8,978 nt of DNA, from assembly GCA_010671965.1 (NCBI GenBank), contig JAAHIC010000130.1, positions 1 to 8,978 on the forward strand, given 5' to 3'. The stretch comes from Leptolyngbya sp. SIO4C5. Lineage in GTDB: Bacteria > Cyanobacteriota > Cyanobacteriia > Phormidesmidales > Phormidesmidaceae. The translations under genes were made by a program, and so were the position numbers. Shown piece after piece: positions 1 to 5,107 of this stretch. Numbering within the stretch: the first letter of the stretch is position 1; each line of letters begins with the position of its first letter. Below the pieces are notes generated by a model. The model searched no databases, was not told where the DNA came from, and was given only the letters and a program-made list of their open reading frames with translations.

Positions 1-314
1 CCTTCTACGAGCTGGTCGTAGTCCACGCTAGTGCCCGCTTCACAAGCTGTTTCAGCTTGCCGACCCAGCCATTCACGGTAACGGTGAGAAAAAGTCTGAC
101 AATCCTGGCGATAGTTGCGCCACAGCGTTTCATCAAACTCAGAGTAGTAGGGCAAGCTAGGCAAGGCTGGCGTTTCTGGATAGCCTGACTCGTTGCCGGA
201 TAAGACGTGCAGCAGCAATAGCCGAGCGGAGAGTGCTTTAGCCAGCGCGATCGCTTCTTGGAGAGCAGCCTGACTGAGATCTGATTTTTCTATAGCGGCT
301 AGAATGCGTTTCAT
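1..314 (-). CDS. Universal stress protein (UspA family), N-terminal part, cut by window edge
   Basis: The 104 residues visible begin MKRILAAIEKSDLSQAALQE and continue with a helix (AIALAKALSA) and the strand RLLLLHVL. This is the beta1-alpha1-beta2 opening of the Usp fold: a hydrophobic strand leading into an Asp/Glu-x-S segment (usually V-D-x-S), then 'A..LA....A.L.LLHV'. Members are small cytoplasmic, often ATP-binding, proteins linked to stress survival. The nucleotide-binding G-x2-G-x9-G(S/T) motif is C-terminal in this family and would lie beyond the left edge, so the ATP-binding class cannot be judged. The insert at about residues 40-85 (GNESGYPETP onward, rich in aromatic residues) matches the variable middle region. 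The ATG at 314-312 is chosen because a strong AAGGAGG lies 6 nt upstream. The gene is divergent from the sugar-nucleotide enzyme at 653. One HIP1 site lies inside it (247-254). Family assignment is fairly sure; specific function is unknown. Confidence 0.85.
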   Translation of the reverse strand, partial: MKRILAAIEKSDLSQAALQEAIALAKALSARLLLLHVLSGNESGYPETPALPSLPYYSEFDETLWRNYRQDCQTFSHRYREWLGRQAETACEAGTSVDYDQLVE

Positions 315-320
315 CAATAA

Positions 321-327
321 CCTCCTT
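321..327 (-). promoter_or_regulatory. Strong Shine-Dalgarno sequence of the universal stress protein gene
   Basis: On the minus strand the sequence reads AAGGAGG, then TTATTG, then ATG, a near-perfect match to the anti-SD with 6 nt spacing. It fixes the start of the Usp gene at 314. Confidence 0.8.
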
Positions 328-394
328 TTTGAGGGGAAGAAGGTCTGTAGGACTGGACGTACAAACCTGAGACAGACTGGGAACAACCTGACCT

Positions 395-450
395 CAAACC
401 CTTCACTTATGGTTATAGGCAAAAAATCTGAGGAAGTTATGAAGGGTTTG
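395..450. repeat. 11-bp perfect inverted repeat, 34-nt spacer
   Basis: CAAACCCTTCA at 395-405 is the exact reverse complement of TGAAGGGTTTG at 440-450. There is no T-run after either arm, so it is not a simple intrinsic terminator. It lies about 80-135 bp upstream of the Usp start codon, where it could be part of a long 5' leader or a binding site for a dimeric regulator. Confidence 0.55.
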
Positions 451-569
451 GGAATAGAGTTTGCAGCCCGTTTGCAAAAAGTAAGCCCTCTGTAATGAGT
501 CCTTAAACCACCCCCATGAATCTGGGCAGATCCGTATAGGCACTGATAGCATTAGCTTGAATGTGGGTT

Positions 570-584
570 TCCTGTTTTACAGGA
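570..584. promoter_or_regulatory. Compact dyad TCCTGT-TTT-ACAGGA, possible operator
   Basis: A 6-bp perfect inverted repeat with a 3-bp centre lies about 70 bp upstream of the ATG of the sugar-nucleotide enzyme, a usual position for a repressor or activator site. No regulator can be named from the sequence. Confidence 0.3.
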
Positions 585-652
585 CTGCGAATTAGCAGCT
601 CAAATTTTTCTAACCGTGTACTAATAGCAGATTGCAACAGAGAGAAGTTTCT

Positions 653-1822
653 ATGAAAGCCATGATTTTGGCAGCGGGCAAGGGGACTCGTGTACGTCCT
701 ATCACCTACACGATTCCCAAACCGATGATTCCCATTTTGCAGAAGCCCGTGATGGAGTTTCTGCTAGAGCTGCTGCGCAATCACGGGTTTGACCAAATCA
801 TGGTGAATGTCAGCCACCTCGCCCATGAAATCGAAGGCTATTTTCAGGACGGTCAGCGATTTGGGGTTCAGCTTGCTTACTCTTTTGAAGGCGTCATTGA
901 AGAAGGGGAGCTAGTCGGTAAGGCCATTGGCTCTGCCGGCGGCATGAAAAAAATTCAGGATTTTTCTCCCTTCTTTGACGATACGTTCATCGTGCTTTGC
1001 GGAGATGCCCTGATTGATTTGGATCTGACCGAGGCCGTGCGCCAGCACCGGGAAAAAGGCTCTGTCGCTACCATCGTGATGAAGTCGGTTCCCCTAATGC
1101 AGGTGCCTAGCTATGGGGTTGTCGTTACTGACGAGGAGGGGCGAATTCAGTCTTTCCAAGAAAAGCCTGCTGTTGAAGAGGCTCTCAGCACCAACATCAA
1201 CACGGGTATCTATATTTTTGAACCCGAAATTTTTGACTACATTCCTTCCGGTCAAGAATTCGACATCGGCGGCGATCTGTTTCCGAAGCTGGTAGCAGCC
1301 GGTGCCCCGTTCTATGGCATCAACATGAATTTTGAGTGGGTGGACATTGGCAAAGTGCCTGACTACTGGCAGGCAATTCAGGACGTGCTGACTGGCAAAG
1401 TGAAAGGCGTCAAAATTCCGGGACAGGAAGTTAAACCCGGCGTCTTTACGGGCCTGAATGTCAAGGTCAATTGGGATAAAGTACATGTGGAAGGGCCAGT
1501 CTTTATCGGTGGTATGGCACACATCGAAGACGGCGCGACCATCATTGGCCCCAGCGCCATTGGCCGCAACTGCTGTATCTGCAGCGGCGCCGTTGTGGAT
1601 AAGAGCGTCATTTTTGAGTACTCCCGCATCGGCTCCGGCGTCCGCCTCATCGATAAGCTGGTGTTTGGCCGCTACTGCGTTGATAAGCTCGGCGCTTCCA
1701 TCGACATGCAGGCAGCAGCCCTTGACTGGCTAATCACCGATACCCGCCAGCCAATTCCGGCCGAGCCGCCGCTGGAACATCAGGCGATCGCGGAGCTGCT
1801 AGAGCAACACGCGACTGCCTAA
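653..1822 (+). CDS. Nucleotide-sugar pyrophosphorylase, mannose-1-phosphate guanylyltransferase-like
   Basis: This 389-residue cytoplasmic enzyme is predicted to join a sugar 1-phosphate and an NTP to give an NDP-sugar plus pyrophosphate, feeding polysaccharide or glycan synthesis. Residues 1-240 form the nucleotidyltransferase domain: the signature MILAAGKGTRVRPIT (4-18), KP(M/V) contacts near 24 and 31, GSAGGMKK (93-100), metal-binding Asp in LCGDA (D118), F-Q-E-K-P (168-172), NTGIYIFEPE (183-192), and a second Asp in WVDIG (D231). Residues about 260-345 show hexapeptide-like spacing (VFIGGMAHIEDGATIIG, SAIGRNC, SVIFEYSRIG), a left-handed beta-helix. This N+C layout matches bacterial GDP-mannose pyrophosphorylase-like and glucose-1-phosphate nucleotidyltransferases. 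The nucleotide and sugar cannot be read from motifs, so GDP-mannose is the best guess only. The ATG at 653 is preferred over an in-frame TTG at 632 because it begins directly at the domain and has a purine-rich AGAGAGAAG about 6 nt upstream. Confidence 0.85.
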   Translation: MKAMILAAGKGTRVRPITYTIPKPMIPILQKPVMEFLLELLRNHGFDQIMVNVSHLAHEIEGYFQDGQRFGVQLAYSFEGVIEEGELVGKAIGSAGGMKKIQDFSPFFDDTFIVLCGDALIDLDLTEAVRQHREKGSVATIVMKSVPLMQVPSYGVVVTDEEGRIQSFQEKPAVEEALSTNINTGIYIFEPEIFDYIPSGQEFDIGGDLFPKLVAAGAPFYGINMNFEWVDIGKVPDYWQAIQDVLTGKVKGVKIPGQEVKPGVFTGLNVKVNWDKVHVEGPVFIGGMAHIEDGATIIGPSAIGRNCCICSGAVVDKSVIFEYSRIGSGVRLIDKLVFGRYCVDKLGASIDMQAAALDWLITDTRQPIPAEPPLEHQAIAELLEQHATA

Positions 1823-1848
1823 AGCTAAAGTTAGGAACCTATGCCAGC

Positions 1849-1882
1849 GCCCGGTAGCGTGAAACCTACCGGGCAGTTTTTT
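1849..1882 (+). terminator. Rho-independent terminator of the sugar-nucleotide enzyme gene
   Basis: GCCCGGTAG (1849-1857) pairs perfectly with CTACCGGGC (1866-1874) around an 8-nt loop, followed by AG and six T (1877-1882). It lies 26 bp after the stop codon at 1822. The opposite strand has no T-run after the stem, so it terminates plus-strand transcription only. Confidence 0.9.
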
Positions 1883-1986
1883 GGCAGCACACCCTGCGGC
1901 ATTCTTCAGTCGCAGCCCCCCTTCTACTGGGTGAGCGTCGATTTTGGCAAGAATTAACCTAGCGGATTTAAACGGGGCGGCTGATT

Positions 1987-2529
1987 TCAAGAAGCGCTAG
2001 AGGTCTTCGCCGTGGCAGCCGCCTGATGGTTCGCTGCGAGCTGGCTCAGCTCCAGCCGCTCATATTTCTCAAACGGCTGATGAATCCAGGGATTATCCGG
2101 CAGGTAGTCCACATAGAAGTCTGGCTTAATCACCGAGCAGTCCTTGTACCACAGCACTGCCGTTTTCACTTCGTCAATATAAAAACCATACTTGCGATCG
2201 AGCCACACCAGCGATCGCTCCAAACTCAGGCCCGAATCCACCAGATCATCAACGACCAGTACCCGGCTACCCAAGCTCGCCGTCGTCATGCTGAGATCCC
2301 GCGAAAAAGTGATCGCGCCGCGCTGCTGATTATTGGGGCCGCTGTAGGAAGCCGTAGAGAGAATAGCCAGAGGCAGATCAAACAGGCGACAGAGGATATC
2401 TCCAATCCGCACGCCGCCTTTGGCTAAACAGACAATTTGGTTAAACTGCCACCCTGACTCATAAACTTGAATTGCTAATTGCTCAATTTTCTGGTGATAG
2501 TCTGACCAGGTGATATACAGATCGGACAT
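1987..2529 (-). CDS. Purine-type phosphoribosyltransferase (Gpt/Hpt-like)
   Basis: This 180-residue type I PRTase transfers the phosphoribosyl group of PRPP to a base, so nucleobase salvage in the cytoplasm is the likely role. The PRPP signature is VLVVDDLVDSGLS (90-102): four hydrophobics, two Asp, then the loop. The usual T-G is S-G here. CLAKGGVRIGDIL (34-46) corresponds to the diphosphate loop (cis-peptide region, often L-x-R/K-G-G) of xanthine/hypoxanthine PRTases. SYSGP.NQQRG (61-71) sits where the flexible loop is expected. WIHQPFE (148-154) resembles the W-(I/V)-x-F-P-W-E end motif of xanthine-guanine enzymes, but with altered aromatics, so base specificity is open. The Ala/Ser-rich tail after about residue 160 looks unstructured. 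The ATG at 2529 has only a weak ribosome site. The gene is divergent from the symporter (132-bp spacer) and convergent with the sugar-nucleotide enzyme. A regulatory, PyrR-like role is less likely. Confidence 0.8.
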   Translation of the reverse strand: MSDLYITWSDYHQKIEQLAIQVYESGWQFNQIVCLAKGGVRIGDILCRLFDLPLAILSTASYSGPNNQQRGAITFSRDLSMTTASLGSRVLVVDDLVDSGLSLERSLVWLDRKYGFYIDEVKTAVLWYKDCSVIKPDFYVDYLPDNPWIHQPFEKYERLELSQLAANHQAAATAKTSSAS

Positions 2530-2622
2530 AGTCTATTGATAATGGTGAAGCGCCAGAGAGCGACATAAATCCCGATCTTATCCGAAAGCAGTGAATTTAG
2601 GTGTAGCTGCTCGGCATAAAAG

Positions 2623-2630
2623 GCGATCGC
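2623..2630. repeat. HIP1 octamer GCGATCGC in an intergenic spacer
   Basis: This is one of at least 14 copies in the window. The others begin at 247, 1784, 2211, 2897, 3329, 4582, 5298, 5435, 5826, 6203, 8010, 8547 and 8659. Most lie in coding sequence; this one and 8547 lie between genes. The density is far above chance and points to a cyanobacterium. Confidence 0.9.
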
Positions 2631-2661
2631 GCTGGCAGGCTATTGTTTATGGCTTAAGTCT

Positions 2662-4086
2662 ATGACCCCTTCCCCAGCCGACAAAACTCCAGCAGGCAGT
2701 GAAAAACTCAGCTTCCCCACTAAGCTGGCCTATGGGGCCGGGGATCTTGGCCCCGCCATGACCGCCAATGTTCTGGCTTTTTTCCTGCTATTTTTCTTCA
2801 CCAACGTGGCCGGCCTCAACCCAGCACTCGCGGGCAGCATCCTGCTGATTGGCAAGGTATGGGATGCCATCAATGACCCGATTGTGGGCGTGCTGAGCGA
2901 TCGCACCCAGTCGCGCTGGGGTCGGCGCTACCCCTGGATGATGTTTGGCGCAGTGCCCTTTGGCCTGTTGTTTATCGTGCAGTGGCTGGTGCCCTCGACT
3001 AATGCCTGGGTGCTGTTTGCCTACTATGTGCTGGTTTCAGTCTTGTTCAATATTGCCTACACCGCCGTTAACCTGCCTTATACCGCCCTCACCCCAGAGC
3101 TAACGTCAGACTACAACGAGCGCACCAGCTTGAACAGCTTTCGCTTTGCTTTCTCGCTAGGCGGCAGCATTCTCTCTCTGGTTTTGGCCCAGATCATCTT
3201 TTCTCAGATGGCCGGTAATCCGGTCGGCCAGTATACGCTGCTGGCGAGCATCTGTGCGGTGCTGTCAGTGGCCTCTCTCTTTTGGTGCGTCTGGGGAACC
3301 TGGAGCCGTAGCTATGCCGCTACGGGCCGCGATCGCGGAGAGCAAGCCGTAGACGATACCCCGTTTACCGAGCAGTTACGGATTGCCTTACGCAATCGCC
3401 CCTTTCTGTACGTTATTGGTATTTATCTTTGCTCCTGGCTGGGGGTACAGGTAACGGCGGCCATCATTCCTTACTTTGTGGTCAACTGGATGGGCCAGCC
3501 GGAGGCTGTGTTTACCCAAGTCGCTCTAGCAGTCCAGGGAACGGCGCTGATCATGCTGTTTGTTTGGGGGGCGATTAGCAACCGGGTAGGGAAAAAGGCC
3601 GTCTACTTTATGGGCATGGTGCTGTGGATTGGGGCACAGGCTGGCCTGTTCTTTTTACAGCCCGGTCAGGTTGGCCTGATGTATGGACTAGCCGTTATTG
3701 CCGGACTGGGCGTTTCCACGGCCTACCTGATTCCCTGGTCGATGATGCCGGACGTGATTGACCTTGATGAGCTACAGACGGGCAAGCGGCGGGAGGGCAT
3801 TTTCTACGGCTTTATGGTGCTGCTGCAGAAGTTTGGCTTAGCCATCGGCCTGTTTTTGGTGGGACAGGCGCTGGAACTCTCCGGCTTTCAGGAAAGCGTC
3901 GCCGGACAGCCCATCCCCGTACAGCCCGACTCAGCCCTGCTAGCGATTCGTATTGCCATCGGCCCGCTGCCCACGATTTGCTTGATTATCGGCCTGATTT
4001 TGGCCTATTTCTATCCCATTACCCGCACAGTTCACACCGAGATTTTGCTGAAGCTAGCGGAGCGGCAGCAGCAGCGCGAATCTTAG
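2662..4086 (+). CDS. GPH/MelB-family sugar:cation symporter (MFS superfamily)
   Basis: This 474-residue polytopic inner-membrane transporter is of the glycoside-pentoside-hexuronide:cation symporter family; its length matches the family and about 12 membrane helices can be traced. It opens with the family-typical KLAYGAGDLGPAM (21-33). Helix II carries WDAINDP (67-73), whose D68 and D72 correspond by motif to the cation-binding Asp pair of MelB. The cytoplasmic loop SDRTQSRWGRRYPW (79-92) follows. YTALTPELT.DYNERTSLNSFR in the middle region and TGKRREGIFYGF (about 371-382) near helix XI are further conserved stretches. It would import a sugar or glycoside with Na+ or H+; the substrate cannot be told. 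The ATG at 2662 is chosen because the first conserved motif starts at residue 21; its ribosome site is weak. It has no glycosidase neighbour, so the context gives no substrate hint. Its stop overlaps the convergent gene by 4 bp. Confidence 0.88.
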   Translation: MTPSPADKTPAGSEKLSFPTKLAYGAGDLGPAMTANVLAFFLLFFFTNVAGLNPALAGSILLIGKVWDAINDPIVGVLSDRTQSRWGRRYPWMMFGAVPFGLLFIVQWLVPSTNAWVLFAYYVLVSVLFNIAYTAVNLPYTALTPELTSDYNERTSLNSFRFAFSLGGSILSLVLAQIIFSQMAGNPVGQYTLLASICAVLSVASLFWCVWGTWSRSYAATGRDRGEQAVDDTPFTEQLRIALRNRPFLYVIGIYLCSWLGVQVTAAIIPYFVVNWMGQPEAVFTQVALAVQGTALIMLFVWGAISNRVGKKAVYFMGMVLWIGAQAGLFFLQPGQVGLMYGLAVIAGLGVSTAYLIPWSMMPDVIDLDELQTGKRREGIFYGFMVLLQKFGLAIGLFLVGQALELSGFQESVAGQPIPVQPDSALLAIRIAIGPLPTICLIIGLILAYFYPITRTVHTEILLKLAERQQQRES

Positions 4087-4733
4087 CTCAAACGCTCTGC
4101 TGGCAGACTGGGATAGGGTGCGGCGTTGGACTGAGCCTCAGAAGCGACGGTCGCTTTAACCACGAAGATAGTGACAACGGTGGCAATGAAGATGCCGACA
4201 GAGGTGATAAAACCAACCTTAGCGGCAGGAATGCTTTTACGGACCGCTAGAATTGTCAGGGCAAAGATGGCAGCAATAAACAGCCGTGAAACTAAGACCA
4301 TGCGCGGGAAAGCGACGCCAACAGTAATCAGAATCAGGCTAAAGGAAACCGCTAGCAGAGAGATCTGGAGCCGCTGCCAGTAAATGCTATTGGCCTTAGC
4401 CGTCGAGTATTCCAGCGGCAGGCAGAGGCGAGGGCTAAACAGACGCAGAATATCCTGCAGCAGAAAAACCACGGCACTAGCAACCAGCGCAAAAACTGAG
4501 ATTCCTTGCAGGGCTGTGACAGAGACACTGCTGCCAAGACCGAGCGTTGCTACCAAGGCAATGACGCTGCTAATGCCGTAAGCGATCGCCGCTGTGGCTA
4601 AAATCCAGGCGATATCTAGCAGCAAACTGCCAGCGATCCGACCGCCGCGAGCGGTTCCCTGCTGCCGGGTAGCGGTAGCAGCGGGGCGATGAGCCACTAG
4701 CGTTCGAGATTTAGAAACTTTAGGAGAAGTCAT
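4083..4733 (-). CDS. Polytopic membrane protein of unknown function
   Basis: I do not recognise a family. The 216 residues start with a basic, hydrophilic N-terminus (residues 1-32, several Lys/Arg, no signal-peptide look). About five hydrophobic segments follow, near 34-64, 74-98, 122-141, 147-164 and 173-193. The tail SEAQSNAAPYPSLPAERLS is polar. The N-terminus is probably cytoplasmic by the positive-inside rule. 'VSRLFIAAIFALTILAVRK' resembles a plain helix with basic flanks; no catalytic motif is visible. The frame stays open upstream to a GTG at 4877, but the ATG at 4733 is preferred because the extra 48 residues look like translated spacer and the GTG has no ribosome site. The ribosome site of the chosen ATG is also weak (AAAGCAG, with a wide gap). 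The gene is convergent with the symporter and divergent from speA. It could be cyanobacteria-specific, which is inference. Confidence 0.65.
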   Translation of the reverse strand: MTSPKVSKSRTLVAHRPAATATRQQGTARGGRIAGSLLLDIAWILATAAIAYGISSVIALVATLGLGSSVSVTALQGISVFALVASAVVFLLQDILRLFSPRLCLPLEYSTAKANSIYWQRLQISLLAVSFSLILITVGVAFPRMVLVSRLFIAAIFALTILAVRKSIPAAKVGFITSVGIFIATVVTIFVVKATVASEAQSNAAPYPSLPAERLS

Positions 4734-4752
4734 AAAAATGCTGCTTTTAAAG

Positions 4753-4786
4753 GGTGCCGGTAAACTCACTGAGCTATCCAGGCACC
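4753..4786 (-). promoter_or_regulatory. Possible leader stem-loop of the membrane protein gene
   Basis: GGTGCC (4753-4758) pairs with GGCACC (4781-4786), and two further G-C pairs are possible with a one-base bulge. The loop contains the near-palindrome CTCACTGAG (4765-4773). If the gene's transcript starts upstream, this hairpin would end about 20 nt before the start codon. No T-run follows it on the minus strand. Confidence 0.3.
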
Positions 4787-5012
4787 ATGACGAATTGATC
4801 AGGTCTTCTGTATGAATTTTAGATGATACTTTCTTTAAGGTTATGGAAATTTGACCAAAGCCTACAAGTGGGTTCACCGAAAATTCATCAAATAGCCGCT
4901 GCTTCTTTTAGTTAAACGGCAACTTTTTAGACTTAGATAGAGTAAATCTACGTAGCCTCTGATTGGAATTACTCATCTCCCAAGTCGGCTGCTATCAGAC
5001 TTCCGTGAAATA

Positions 5013-5030
5013 CCTCAGCATGAGGATCCT
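5013..5030. repeat. Overlapping dyads in the speA upstream region
   Basis: CCTCA-GCA-TGAGG (5013-5025) is a perfect 5-bp inverted repeat and overlaps the 8-bp palindrome AGGATCCT (5023-5030). It lies about 80-95 bp before the speA ATG and could be a protein-binding site or chance; no regulator is identifiable. Confidence 0.25.
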
Positions 5031-5052
5031 TCGCAGTGGGGTGGTTTTTGGG

Positions 5053-5072
5053 CAGTTTAGGCAGATAAACTG
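5053..5072 (+). promoter_or_regulatory. CAGTTTA-N6-TAAACTG dyad before speA, candidate operator or leader hairpin
   Basis: Perfect 7-bp arms (5053-5059 and 5066-5072) flank GGCAGA, giving a symmetric 20-bp element ending 20 bp before the Shine-Dalgarno sequence. The spacing is right for a dimeric regulator contacting one helical face. As RNA it would form a 7-bp stem with a 6-nt loop. It also contains a short direct repeat, GGCAG at 5051 and 5060. Confidence 0.4.
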
Positions 5073-5092
5073 TCTATTCGGTAGGCATACTT

Positions 5093-5099
5093 AAGGAGG
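5093..5099 (+). promoter_or_regulatory. Strong Shine-Dalgarno sequence of speA
   Basis: AAGGAGG lies 8 nt before the ATG at 5108, an optimal position, and decides the start codon of speA. Confidence 0.85.
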
Positions 5100-5107
5100 A
5101 GTCACTC

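Larger units (their letters stand above)
315..652. other. Divergent intergenic region between the Usp gene and the sugar-nucleotide enzyme
   Basis: The 338 bp carry no convincing gene. A plus-strand open frame at 304-495 starts inside the Usp gene, has no ribosome binding site and no recognisable protein character. The region must hold two divergent promoters, but no clean -35/-10 pair stands out. It does contain inverted repeats: an 11-bp perfect pair (395-405 with 440-450), TTTGCA/TGCAAA (460-465 with 473-478), and the tight dyad TCCTGT-TTT-ACAGGA (570-584). These are reported separately as possible operator or leader elements. Confidence 0.6.
4734..5107. other. Divergent intergenic region upstream of speA
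   Basis: The 374 bp carry no convincing gene. They must hold the promoters of speA and of the membrane protein gene; no -35/-10 pair is clear enough to call. Structured elements seen are a GGTGCC/GGCACC stem (4753-4786), the palindrome CTACGTAG (4948-4955), CCTCA-GCA-TGAGG running into AGGATCCT (5013-5030), and CAGTTTA/TAAACTG (5053-5072) just before the speA ribosome site. Confidence 0.6.

Noticed and set aside
304..495. 63-codon plus-strand open frame overlapping the start of the Usp gene
   Set aside because: It begins inside the Usp coding region on the opposite strand, has no ribosome site, a spacer-like composition, and includes the inverted repeat.
1094..1522. 142-codon minus-strand frame inside the sugar-nucleotide enzyme gene
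   Set aside because: It is fully antisense to a well-conserved enzyme and has no recognisable domain or ribosome site.
1799..1990. 63-codon minus-strand frame between the sugar-nucleotide enzyme and the phosphoribosyltransferase
   Set aside because: It spans the intrinsic terminator and overlaps the ends of both genes; the peptide has no domain character.
2026..2427. 133-codon plus-strand frame antisense to the phosphoribosyltransferase
   Set aside because: The minus frame carries the PRPP motif; the plus frame shows no family features.
4734..4877. 48-residue N-terminal extension of the unknown membrane protein from a GTG at 4877
   Set aside because: There is no ribosome site at the GTG, the extension has spacer-like composition, and a stable stem-loop lies within it. 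The ATG at 4733 gives a normal basic N-terminus.
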